Below are positions 42,058-50,100 of a stretch of 54,272 bases of DNA, one piece after another. Source of the stretch: Mycobacteriales bacterium. GTDB taxonomy: Bacteria; Actinomycetota; Actinomycetes; Mycobacteriales; QHCE01. Both the position numbers and the translations under genes were made by a program. A model generated the notes under the pieces. It saw only the letters and a program-made list of their open reading frames with translations, did not search any database and was not told the origin of the DNA. Each line of letters begins with the position of its first letter. Position 1 is the first letter of the stretch. The DNA lies in the NCBI GenBank assembly GCA_013362805.1, contig JABFVL010000003.1:1-54272 (forward strand). The letters are read 5' to 3'.

Positions 42058-42096
42058 CGATGGGCTGCTCAGCAGGCGGATGGGAGCAGCCCATCG
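42058..42096 (-). terminator. Hairpin after the Asp-rich repeat gene
   Basis: CGATGGGCTGCTC (42058-42070) pairs perfectly over 13 bp with GAGCAGCCCATCG (42084-42096), loop 13 nt, 6 nt past the stop of the minus-strand gene at 42103. It faces the MFS terminator and probably ends the minus-strand transcript. Confidence 0.65.
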
Positions 42097-42102
42097 GCAT
42101 AT

Positions 42103-42330
42103 TTACGCGTAGTGAGTCGTTTCGCTCGCGTCGTAGTAGCCGTCAGCGTTAGCGTCGTAGGCTTCCACATCGACATAGCCATCGCCGTCGGTGTCGGCCG
42201 CCTCGTAGTTGTAGAGGCCATCACCATCGGTGTCCACACCGACGTGGTCATACACGCCGTTGTTGTCCGCATCGGTGAAGTCGGTGTCGGTGTAGCCATC
42301 GCCGTCGGTGTCAAAGGAATCCACGCTCAT
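42103..42330 (-). CDS. Tiny Asp-rich protein made of DxDxDG repeats
   Basis: A 75-residue protein made almost entirely of five calcium-loop-like repeats of 12-14 residues: DTDGDGYTDTD, DADNNGVYDHVG, DTDGDGLYNYEAA, DTDGDGYVDVEAY and DANADGYYDASE. This is the DxDxDG pattern of EF-hand, dockerin and thrombospondin type-3 loops. It has no signal peptide, membrane segment or other domain. AGGAAGGA precedes the ATG at 42330. Ca2+ or other metal buffering is a reasonable inference, but a cytosolic free-standing protein of this type is unusual. Confidence 0.75.
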   Translation of the reverse strand: MSVDSFDTDGDGYTDTDFTDADNNGVYDHVGVDTDGDGLYNYEAADTDGDGYVDVEAYDANADGYYDASETTHYA

Positions 42331-42483
42331 GGTTCTGTCCTTCCTACAAATTCTTATCGGGTGGTGGTGCCACTTGCTTCATCACTAAAGTTACGGAACT
42401 TTGGCGCGGCCGCGATCCCGAATTTGTGCCACTGTCGCGAGAGTATTAGCCCACCTACAACGCGGAAACTGAAGGGGCACTAC

Positions 42484-43821
42484 ATGCCAGTTTTTAACTA
42501 CGAATCCGTGGTTAACGCTCCGCTATCATCCGTATTCGCCTGGCATCGTCGGCCGGGAGCAATTCAGCGCCTCATTCCGCCGTGGGCACCGGCACGCGTC
42601 CAGCGCGAAGCCCACAATCTCGAGGTGGGTGAACGAGCACGCGTCAGCGTTGGCCCCATACCCATCGAATCAGTGCATACCGCCCTCACTGAACCACACG
42701 AAGGCCAAGCGTCGTTCGTCGACGAGCTGCGCAAAGGCCCCATCAAACAGTGGCGACATCACCACGAATTCACCGAGCAACCAGAAGGCACTTTGGTGCG
42801 GGACACCGTGAAATGGTCCGCGCCATGGATTCCGGATGCCTTGATAAAAAAGCAGCTCACCCGCATGTTCACCTATCGGCATCATCAATTGGCTACCGAT
42901 CTAGCCGTTCAAGGCGACATCAAACCCATGACCATCGCTATCACCGGAGCCTCGGGCCTGTTGGGCCGGCAACTTACCGCTTTCCTCACCACCGGCGGCC
43001 ACACCGTCGTACGACTCGTGCGTCGACAGCCGCGAACCAGTGATGAAATTCAATGGGATCCCACTCAGGGCACCATCGACGCGCAGGCGCTGACCTCCTG
43101 TGATGCAGTGGTCCATCTGGCTGGTGAACCGTTGTTTGGCCGCTGGTCTAGAAGCAAGATGCGCAAGATCCGAAAAAGCCGACTTGACGGGACTGAGCTC
43201 ATCGCCCGCACATTGGCTGAACTAGATGAGGGCCCGAAAACCTTGATAGGTGCTTCCGCCATCGGCTATTACGCAAGCACCAGCGAACCAATCGACGAAG
43301 ACGGCCCTAAAGGCACCGGATTTTTGGCTGATCTGGTCGAGGATTGGGAAAACGCGACAGCTCTAGCTCGCGACGCTGGCCTTCGCGTCGTGCACGTTCG
43401 AACAGGACTAGTGCTGTCACCACGCGGCGGATTTCTCGGCCTACAGCTTCCCCCATTTCACGCCGGCCTGGGCGGATGGTTGGGGAATGGGCGGCAGATG
43501 CTGAGTTGGATAGCTCAAGACGACATCGTCTACTTGCTCCACCACGCGCTCACCAACTCGAAAGTGCGTGGCGTGCTTAACATGACGAGCCCGCATCCGG
43601 TGACCGGTCGCGAATTCGCCCGCACTCTCGCCAAGGTGTTGCACCGACCGGCTCTTATTCCAGTGCCGTTGCGTGCGATTGAAGTCGCCCTGGGCAAGAC
43701 CGCCGCTGAGGAATTCGCGGGCGCGAGTCAGTGGGTGCTTCCCGGAAAAGCCCTCGCCACTGATTACACATTTCGCTACCCGAACTTGCAGGGGGCACTC
43801 CAGCATCTACTCGGCCGCTAG
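42484..43821 (+). CDS. SRPBCC domain fused to TIGR01777-type epimerase
   Basis: A 445-residue two-domain protein. Residues 1-145 are an SRPBCC/START-like ligand cup (MPVFNYESVVNAPLSSVFAW; VGPIPIESVHTALTEPHEGQ). Residues 150-445 are an NAD(P)-dependent epimerase of the YfcH/TIGR01777 family (MTIAITGASGLLGRQLTAFL; AVVHLAGEPLFGRWSRSKMR; LIGASAIGYYAS). AAGGGG precedes ATG 42484. The 153-nt spacer upstream contains AAAGTT-ACGG-AACTTT (42387-42402), a possible operator. The substrate is unknown. Confidence 0.92.
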   Translation: MPVFNYESVVNAPLSSVFAWHRRPGAIQRLIPPWAPARVQREAHNLEVGERARVSVGPIPIESVHTALTEPHEGQASFVDELRKGPIKQWRHHHEFTEQPEGTLVRDTVKWSAPWIPDALIKKQLTRMFTYRHHQLATDLAVQGDIKPMTIAITGASGLLGRQLTAFLTTGGHTVVRLVRRQPRTSDEIQWDPTQGTIDAQALTSCDAVVHLAGEPLFGRWSRSKMRKIRKSRLDGTELIARTLAELDEGPKTLIGASAIGYYASTSEPIDEDGPKGTGFLADLVEDWENATALARDAGLRVVHVRTGLVLSPRGGFLGLQLPPFHAGLGGWLGNGRQMLSWIAQDDIVYLLHHALTNSKVRGVLNMTSPHPVTGREFARTLAKVLHRPALIPVPLRAIEVALGKTAAEEFAGASQWVLPGKALATDYTFRYPNLQGALQHLLGR

Positions 43822-43911
43822 ACACCACGTCAATCGTTGAGTCTTATCTGAACATGTGGCTATGGTGGCCATTGGTAGTGAAGGCGTCACTTCAACAAAC
43901 AGGGAGCACAC

Positions 43912-44349
43912 ATGCCCACGCGCACCGCAAGAACCGCATGGAATGGCACCGTGGCTAAAGGCGGCGGACAAGTAGAGTTCACCAGCTCAAAGCTCGGCAC
44001 TTTTGACGTTTCTTTTCCACGGCGCATGGCTGAAGAAGCAAACGGCGTTACGAGCCCAGAAGAGCTCATCGCCGCCGCCCACTCCTCCTGCTACTCAATG
44101 GCGCTCGCCGGCGAGGTGGCCCGTGCTGGCGGAAGTCCAGTCCAGTTTGATGTCACAGCCGATGTGACGATTACTCAAGATGACAAAGGCTTGAACATCA
44201 GCGCCATCGCCCTCACGGTGCGCGCGGAAGTCGAAAACATGGACGCGGTGCAGTTTGAGCAAGCCGCACAAGCCGCGAAGGTCGGGTGCCCGGTGAGCAA
44301 AGCGCTAAAGGCTGTTCCTATTTCTCTTGACGCCGCGCTAGAAAACTAG
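43912..44349 (+). CDS. OsmC-family peroxidase
   Basis: A 145-residue organic hydroperoxide-detoxifying protein. The two catalytic cysteines are at residue 60 (AAAHSSCYSMALAGEVARAG) and residue 126 (AAKVGCPVSKALKAV). GVTSPEELIAAAHSSC is the family signature. GGGAG precedes the ATG. Cytosolic; reduced by a thiol cofactor or lipoyl protein. The convergent VWA gene is separated by a bidirectional terminator. Confidence 0.95.
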   Translation: MPTRTARTAWNGTVAKGGGQVEFTSSKLGTFDVSFPRRMAEEANGVTSPEELIAAAHSSCYSMALAGEVARAGGSPVQFDVTADVTITQDDKGLNISAIALTVRAEVENMDAVQFEQAAQAAKVGCPVSKALKAVPISLDAALEN

Positions 44350-44357
44350 CCGAAACA

Positions 44358-44396
44358 GTGAATGCCCCGGCCCGTTAAACGGTCCGGGGCATTCAC
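44358..44396. terminator. Bidirectional terminator between osmC-like and VWA genes
   Basis: GTGAATGCCCCGG (44358-44370) pairs perfectly over 13 bp with CCGGGGCATTCAC (44384-44396). It lies 8 nt past the OsmC stop and 7 nt past the stop of the minus-strand gene, so it serves both. TTG-TTTC follows on the plus strand. Confidence 0.78.
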
Positions 44397-44402
44397 CTTG
44401 TT

Positions 44403-46277
44403 TCAGCTCGTTCGACGGTTGCGGTACCACCAGACCAGCAGCCCGGCGACAACGATCGCACCTAGCCCGCCGGCGACAACACTAATTACCACCGCGGTGT
44501 TAGAGGAGGAATCGCCGCCGCCCGAACCGGAGGCCTTATCACCACTGTTGTCGGTGTCTTGGGCTGATAGCGGCGTGTACATCAGTCCGTCTGTGTAGTC
44601 GCCAATTGCCTTGTATTTGGGCGCCTCAACTGGTTTGCCATCAACAGTGAGAGTCAGTTCCACTGGCACCGCACCGGTGGAATCTTCTGCGGCGTCGTGG
44701 GCCAACTTGACGGTGATGTAGTAATTTCCAGCGACACTTGCCATGCCCACCGCGCCGTCGCCTTTGCGATTGCCGTGATACACGTACGGCGTCGCGATTG
44801 TCTTCAACGACATACTTGTGCCCGTGTACGCGGTCGTGTCAGTGACATCGAGCGCCGCCGTCTGGCGCATGGGGTTGTACAGCTCGGTTTCCACGTTGGC
44901 GATTGACCCGCTATCCGGACTGTTGCCGTAGTGCACCTGGTAGGCCAGGCCTTGCCCCCATTGCAACGGAACTTTGTAGACGAGCATTTCACCAAAGCGC
45001 ACTTGGTCGGTGTAGATGCCGCTGCCCGTCAGCTCGGTGGCGTCGTTGAATGAGCTTCCGCCAGCTACGTATTGCCCTGGGTTGGACGGGCTGCCAAGTT
45101 CCACCACCTGTTTGGGTGATTCGCCCTGGTCCTTGGTAACGGGCAGTTCGTAGGCCACCATGATTTCGACTTGGCGTTCACCTAGTGAACGTGCTGAGGT
45201 GCCACGTTCTATCCGAAGATAATATTTGCCGTCTTTGTTGTAGCAGCGTTCGTCCTTTGTCATTTCTGAGCTGACAGCGGCCGTGTTGTGCGCTTCCCAG
45301 TTGGAATCGCTCGTCACTTCTCTATCGTTTGCGCATTCCTCATCGTCCCGATTGATGAGTTTGAGGTCAATGTAGGTGGCATCGGTGCCGCCCGAGCCTT
45401 CGCTGGATGGCCGAATTTGGGTCGCGGCCGCATACACCGTCATTCCTTGCGGAACAGTGAGTGTGTAGTAGCGAGTTTCCGAGCTGTTGAGCGTGTCCAG
45501 GTATTGCCCGGGCTGAAGTTCCGGCGCACCGTTTTTGGTTTCGGTGCCAGTCACTGGAATGCCCTGCGCCTCATAGCTGCGCAACGCCTTCTCGGTGAGG
45601 ATAGGCAATTTGTCTTTCAGTGTTTCAGCGTCGGTGACGTCCACATATTGACCACGGCCCGCGTCGGCGATGCAGCGCAGTTGTTCACGTGCCGCGTCAT
45701 CGACATCAAATCCCACGGCATGCAGAGTCAAGTCGACGCCTTGCCCGGCTAGATCGCTGGCGACCTGACAGGGCTCCGGTGGTGCGCAGGTGTCTATCCC
45801 GTCTGAAATAAGCACCATCGATCGTGGGCCCTCTTTTGGTAAACCCTCGTTGGCTTTTTGCAGCGCGCTACCGATCGGGGTAGAACCTTGAGCGGTCAGC
45901 CCATCGACGATGCCTTTCATGCTGGTCGCGTCCAGCGCGCCGACCTCGGAAACTATTTCGATGTCTTGGCAGGCGCCGGGGGCATTGGTGTCGACTTTTG
46001 AGCCATAAACCGTGAGACCAACTTTTGCTTCTTTGGGCAAGCCATCAATGACTTCTTTCAAAGCCTTGCGTGCGGCTTCCATCTTCGTCCCACCAGAGGG
46101 ATCTGGTTCGTTCATAGAACCGGAAGCGTCAAGTACCAGCATGACCGGAGCAAGTGATGGTGTTTCGGTGGGTTTGGCTTGGGCCGCGGGCACCGGGAGC
46201 GCGACGAGCGCGAGCAACATCGCAACGACACCCCCGAGACTGAGCGCTGCCCGCACGCGGAGCTTTGGTGTTAACAC
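44403..46277 (-). CDS. Secreted, membrane-anchored VWA-domain protein
   Basis: A 624-residue surface protein. GTG start with GAGGG upstream. Signal peptide (ALSLGGVVAMLLALVALPVP, cut near AQA-K). VWA domain residues 40-230 with the MIDAS motif LDASGSMNEPDPSGG, plus TPIGSALQKA and VLISDGIDTC. A beta-rich region fills 230-580. A Ser/Gly spacer and transmembrane anchor VVISVVAGGLGAIVVAGLLV then basic RNRRTS end the protein. It may bind a ligand or matrix by its metal site; no partner genes are evident. Confidence 0.88.
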   Translation of the reverse strand: MLTPKLRVRAALSLGGVVAMLLALVALPVPAAQAKPTETPSLAPVMLVLDASGSMNEPDPSGGTKMEAARKALKEVIDGLPKEAKVGLTVYGSKVDTNAPGACQDIEIVSEVGALDATSMKGIVDGLTAQGSTPIGSALQKANEGLPKEGPRSMVLISDGIDTCAPPEPCQVASDLAGQGVDLTLHAVGFDVDDAAREQLRCIADAGRGQYVDVTDAETLKDKLPILTEKALRSYEAQGIPVTGTETKNGAPELQPGQYLDTLNSSETRYYTLTVPQGMTVYAAATQIRPSSEGSGGTDATYIDLKLINRDDEECANDREVTSDSNWEAHNTAAVSSEMTKDERCYNKDGKYYLRIERGTSARSLGERQVEIMVAYELPVTKDQGESPKQVVELGSPSNPGQYVAGGSSFNDATELTGSGIYTDQVRFGEMLVYKVPLQWGQGLAYQVHYGNSPDSGSIANVETELYNPMRQTAALDVTDTTAYTGTSMSLKTIATPYVYHGNRKGDGAVGMASVAGNYYITVKLAHDAAEDSTGAVPVELTLTVDGKPVEAPKYKAIGDYTDGLMYTPLSAQDTDNSGDKASGSGGGDSSSNTAVVISVVAGGLGAIVVAGLLVWWYRNRRTS

Positions 46278-46421
46278 GGCGACCCTCGTATTCTCTGACG
46301 GAATTTCTCACACCATATAGCCGGATATTCGCAATAGCAATCTTCCGTGAAGTCGTCCGGCAAGAGTGACTTTTATGTCAGATCGTGGCTCCACATAGCC
46401 GACCGGCACCTATCCGAAGAG

Positions 46422-48707
46422 CTAGCCGCGCATCGGCCCAGGGCGCCGAGTACCAGGTGACGAGGGCGTTTTCCCTGCTTGTGGCCCTGCGCCATCCGCT
46501 GTTGGTTGAGTTTGCGGAGCATTCGACAGCGGAGAGGCCTCCAAAGAAGCAGCGGGCGGAGCTATGAGCAGCGGCCTGGAACCGGTGATGCGACGGACGA
46601 GAGCTCCAGGCACATCAGCGCGGGCTCGGACACGATCTTCAAATTGCGGATAGTCACGAAGGAAAAGTTCGAAGTCATACTTCTGCCCCTGGGGCGTCTC
46701 TGGTGTTCTGCCTTCTCCTCGATAGTCAGGATTGTCAAACATGTATTCACCGCGACGATCTCCCTGCAAACACGCGGCAACCGGTATTTTGATTTTTTGT
46801 CCATTGATGGTCAGCATGCGCTGATGGCCTCTCACAAACTTCAACGAGACCTCTGGGCCCGTTCCCCGCACCGCTGGCTCCATAAAGGTGCTTCTTGGCG
46901 CATAAATAACATCACGCCGCCCATCAGGTTCCTGTTGACCCGTTTGAAGCTCTCGCCCGGTTCGCCGTTGACCTATTCGCCCGCGCGCGATGTCGCGAAG
47001 CACTCCAGCAAGGAAGGCCATCGGCGCCGAACCGCCCATGTTAGGCACCACGGCCTTTGCCGCATCTGCATTCAATACGTCAGGTTTATGGTCGGCGCTG
47101 AGCTGGTTGGTCCGACCAAAGTCAGGGATTCGAAACACCTCGGTGACCTCGGTCGGCGCCTCCGCGTTACCGAAAACGTAGAGCGAGCTGGTGCTGGGAT
47201 ACCACGGTGGAAGCTGTACCCCAGAATGCGCGAAAGTTCGGTGCATCATCGCGCGATAAGGATTTTGCACCGCTCCACCTTCGTATTCACCGAGTGTGGT
47301 GACGGCAAGCGCCGGGGAGCCCGCAACTGCCGTGCGCCGCACCAGAATCGCCGCGCTATCTTCCAACAGCCCGTCTTCCCGCTCCTCCACTAACGGTGTT
47401 TCCAGTTGCAGAAGCACTAGATCGGTAGTGAGGTCACGCGGGTCAAAGGGGTAGGGGGCTTCGTCGAGTTCGGCGACAACACGTTCGATGACAATGTCGT
47501 CGATCTGCTCGCAGATCGCTCGTGAGTCTGTGCGCAGTAGGGATGCGTAGTGAGCACGGGCGGCATTCGTGCCAGTGTCACCGAGCTCGACAACCGTCCT
47601 TTCAGAGATTTCGCCTTTCGGCACCGGAACATCCAGCAGCGCACTCAGGATTTCTTTTGTCTGCTCACTCGTTTTGCCCGACTCAGAAATGGCCTTTATG
47701 GCCGACAACAGTGAAGGATGCATGCGGTTCTGGGCGTAGACCCTGCCTACCGGAGTCCGATAGCTCGCGGCCATGTCGGCAACACGGTCCAAACCTGGCC
47801 CGAGACTAGGCAGAGCTGGGTAGTTTGCAAAAGTTGGATTGCCGAGGATGAGCTCGCCGGTAAATCCGCGTTTGTCGGCGCCACGTTGAGCGGCCGGGCT
47901 TAACGGGACCGTCGAGAAGGCCGATGGCTCTTGATGACGCGCCCACAGCAAAGCCGCCACTAGTTTCGCCGTAATGTCGCCTTCTAGGTCGTTGCCACTG
48001 ATGTGTCCACTGGGCAGATGGCGAATCGGTTGGAAATAAGAAAGCAGAAGCGGGCTCTCTCCCGGTTCACCCGAGATTTGTTGGAGAACCGGATCGATGA
48101 AGGTATTGCTTATGCCTTTGCGCCTGGCTTCGCTGTCTCTGCGCCGCAAGACTTTTGTTGAATTGTAGGCGGTGACGACGAAGGCGGGTGCCGTCTGTGG
48201 GACACCTTTGATATCGAGCAAAGGATAGTCAGATTGTGTTCGGCTCCAACCGATAACGTTGTCAAAATTTAGCTCTTGGGGATTATTTTCGTCAGTGCCG
48301 CACAGGTAGGCCATCGCGGATTCTTCGGGGCTTAGCCGGGCGAAGATTTCCACTATCGCGGCCTCGTTCAAGCTTTCGCAGAACCGCATGATTCGCGTCG
48401 TCGATTCTGGCGTGAGTGCCAAGATTGCGCTTGATCGCGCGCGTTCGAGTTCATCGCGACTGGCCGCATCCACAACGGCTCGCAGATCATGCTCCTGGGT
48501 GCTGGAACCTAGATACGTTGTGGTGATCTTTTCTATATCCACACCGGCAAGCTCCTTTCCATGGAGCCCCGCTTGTTGCACCTCGGCGATTTTGCCGAGC
48601 GCTCCGCGGATCATGCCGCGGTCGGCAGAGCGCAGAAGCTTGCTATGTAGATTCAGCGCACGGAGCGCTAACGATTCGTCTGATTTCCGCACAGCCTTGT
48701 TCGCCAT
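46422..48707 (-). CDS. Large protein of unknown family (761 residues)
   Basis: I do not recognise this protein. ATG at 48707 (MANKAVRKSDESLALRALNL) is taken as the start; an upstream frame to 48785 lies over candidate CsoR operators. It lacks a signal peptide and membrane segments. The N-terminal 150 residues are helical and charged; the middle has mixed alpha/beta stretches (PAFVVTAYNSTKVLRRRDSE; TRPVGRVYAQNR-like AASYRTPVGRVYAQNRMHPS). The last 55 residues are a Pro/Ser/Gly-rich tail ending TRRPGPMRG. No catalytic motif is obvious. The long uninterrupted frame and GC-normal codons support a real gene. Confidence 0.8.
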   Translation of the reverse strand: MANKAVRKSDESLALRALNLHSKLLRSADRGMIRGALGKIAEVQQAGLHGKELAGVDIEKITTTYLGSSTQEHDLRAVVDAASRDELERARSSAILALTPESTTRIMRFCESLNEAAIVEIFARLSPEESAMAYLCGTDENNPQELNFDNVIGWSRTQSDYPLLDIKGVPQTAPAFVVTAYNSTKVLRRRDSEARRKGISNTFIDPVLQQISGEPGESPLLLSYFQPIRHLPSGHISGNDLEGDITAKLVAALLWARHQEPSAFSTVPLSPAAQRGADKRGFTGELILGNPTFANYPALPSLGPGLDRVADMAASYRTPVGRVYAQNRMHPSLLSAIKAISESGKTSEQTKEILSALLDVPVPKGEISERTVVELGDTGTNAARAHYASLLRTDSRAICEQIDDIVIERVVAELDEAPYPFDPRDLTTDLVLLQLETPLVEEREDGLLEDSAAILVRRTAVAGSPALAVTTLGEYEGGAVQNPYRAMMHRTFAHSGVQLPPWYPSTSSLYVFGNAEAPTEVTEVFRIPDFGRTNQLSADHKPDVLNADAAKAVVPNMGGSAPMAFLAGVLRDIARGRIGQRRTGRELQTGQQEPDGRRDVIYAPRSTFMEPAVRGTGPEVSLKFVRGHQRMLTINGQKIKIPVAACLQGDRRGEYMFDNPDYRGEGRTPETPQGQKYDFELFLRDYPQFEDRVRARADVPGALVRRITGSRPLLIAPPAASLEASPLSNAPQTQPTADGAGPQAGKTPSSPGTRRPGPMRG

Positions 48708-48787
48708 GAGTGAAACTCTAGGCGCATCGTGCACCAATTTCGCTTCGAATGTGCGCGACTTCACGACTATAAGCGCAAAAATCACCT

Positions 48788-48842
48788 ATACCCCGTGCAG
48801 GTATCCATTGGGTGCGGAAATGTGGCATACCCCTAGGGGGTT
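48788..48842. promoter_or_regulatory. Two candidate CsoR operators upstream of csoR
   Basis: ATACC-N7-GGTAT (48788-48804) and TACCCCTAGGGGGT with perfect core CCCCTAGGGG (48830-48839) both resemble GC-tract operators of CsoR-type copper sensors. They lie in the spacer between the unknown 761-residue gene (start 48707) and csoR (start 48858). Autoregulation is likely; control of the divergent gene is possible. Confidence 0.6.
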
Positions 48843-48857
48843 CGCTAAGATAGGTGC

Positions 48858-49148
48858 ATGACCACGCCCACCCGCGGTTACACCGCGACCAAAGATCAGC
48901 TACTCACCCGCCTGCGGCGAATTGAGGGGCAAGCCCGCGGCATCGAACGCATGGTGGAAGAAGACCGCTATTGCATCGATGTGCTCACCCAAATCTCCGC
49001 CGTCCAGGCAGCACTGGACAAAGTCGCTCTCGGGCTCCTTGACGGCCACGCCCGCCACTGCATGCACGAAGGCGCTTCAGAAGGCCGAGCCGACGAAATG
49101 GCCGGCGAAATGATGGCGGCTGTCGGACGACTAATGAAACGCGGCTAG
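48858..49148 (+). CDS. csoR: CsoR-type metal-sensing repressor
   Basis: A 96-residue all-helical repressor. The Cu(I) ligand set Cys39-His64-Cys68 has the same spacing (25 and 4) as in M. tuberculosis CsoR, in RMVEEDRYCIDVLTQ and LDGHARHCMHEG. The start region reads LLTRLRRIEGQARGIERMVE. Apo-CsoR binds DNA and Cu(I) releases it. Two operator-like palindromes lie upstream. No copper exporter or chaperone follows; the next gene is a dead transporter. Confidence 0.94.
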   Translation: MTTPTRGYTATKDQLLTRLRRIEGQARGIERMVEEDRYCIDVLTQISAVQAALDKVALGLLDGHARHCMHEGASEGRADEMAGEMMAAVGRLMKRG

Positions 49149-49334
49149 TCCTCCGCCAAAACAGACACCGCAAGATGATGCAATGCCTCGGTGAGTTGTC
49201 GCGGTGTCTGATTCCGCTCCGTGCGTTGATAGAGATAAACATCGACCGAAATGGGCGCGAGCAAAATACGTACAGATTGGACCACCCTAGCCGCGCGCAA
49301 CAGGCTCGCTGCCCGAAACTGAATACCCTGACCG

Positions 49335-50044
49335 AAGTACCGCCCTGGAAACTTCTCGGCGGACTAGCCAGCCCCCTCTACATCACCAGCGGAATCCTGC
49401 TCATACCCAGATTTGGTGCACTCGTTGCCGCCGGGCTATTCGTCACCGGCAAATGCTGGCCTCCCTCGCGCTCGACGGCTTCGGCCTTTTTGGGCTGGAT
49501 CAAACCAGCTGGAGCGTCAGTAAACTCATCGGCACCCTGGCCGTGCTCGGTGGAATTTTCGTCATCATTAGCAGCCAACTGTCATCGTCCGAAAAGACAC
49601 TCGATCCCACGGCCAGCTGGTGGGCCCTAGGCGTCGACGCCGGCTTACCGATCCAAGGCGCCATTGACGCCCAGCTCAAAGCAGAACTAGATGCCCCGCT
49701 CGGTGTCGCCACCATCAGTTTCTCCGTCGCCACACTGGCGATAACAGCCCTGCTCATCGTTCTACGGTCAACCGGACCGACCCCTAAACCGCAGCTCAAG
49801 CCCCTTCGCAAGATGCCCTGGTGGGGCTGACTCGGCCGCGACCTACGTCACCGGCACCTTCCTGCTCCTGCCAGAAATCGGGGTAGCTGTCACCGTGGGC
49901 CTAGCCATCGCCGGCCAACAAATCAGCTCAGCACTCATCGACCAATGGGGCCTCATGAAACTCCCCAATCGCACACTCACCGCGCATCGAACGGGCGGTC
50001 TCCTTTTGCTCATCGCGGGAGCTTTGACCATCCAACTGCACTGA
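49335..50044 (+). pseudogene. Broken YdcZ/DUF606-type DMT transporter
   Basis: Three consecutive frames together spell a YdcZ family membrane protein. Frame one: PWKLLGGLASPLYITSGILL, ending VTGK. One base is missing (GGCAAATG where GGCCAAATG would keep frame), and the next frame continues MLASLALDGFGLFGLDQTSW up to PLRKMPWWG. There TGG has become TGA, and after another shift ATYVTGTFLLLPEIGVAVTV continues to GALTIQLH. The first 70 or so residues are absent. The gene is therefore truncated, twice frameshifted and interrupted by a stop. The 49149-49334 spacer shows nothing else. Confidence 0.82.
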
Positions 50045-50100
50045 AATAAAAGGAACGCGCACACCGTTAACCAAGAGAGCCAAGGTGAGGAGCCATTCAC

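Noticed and set aside
42069..42314. Second repetitive frame overlapping the Asp-rich gene
   Set aside because: It is the Thr/Met/Pro-rich out-of-frame reading of the same DNA repeats; the DxDxDG frame has the ribosome site and a sensible pattern.
41836..42483. Upstream extension of the SRPBCC-epimerase gene into the MFS gene
   Set aside because: The extension overlaps the MFS 3' end, two terminator hairpins and the Asp-rich gene; a good ribosome site lies at the internal ATG 42484.
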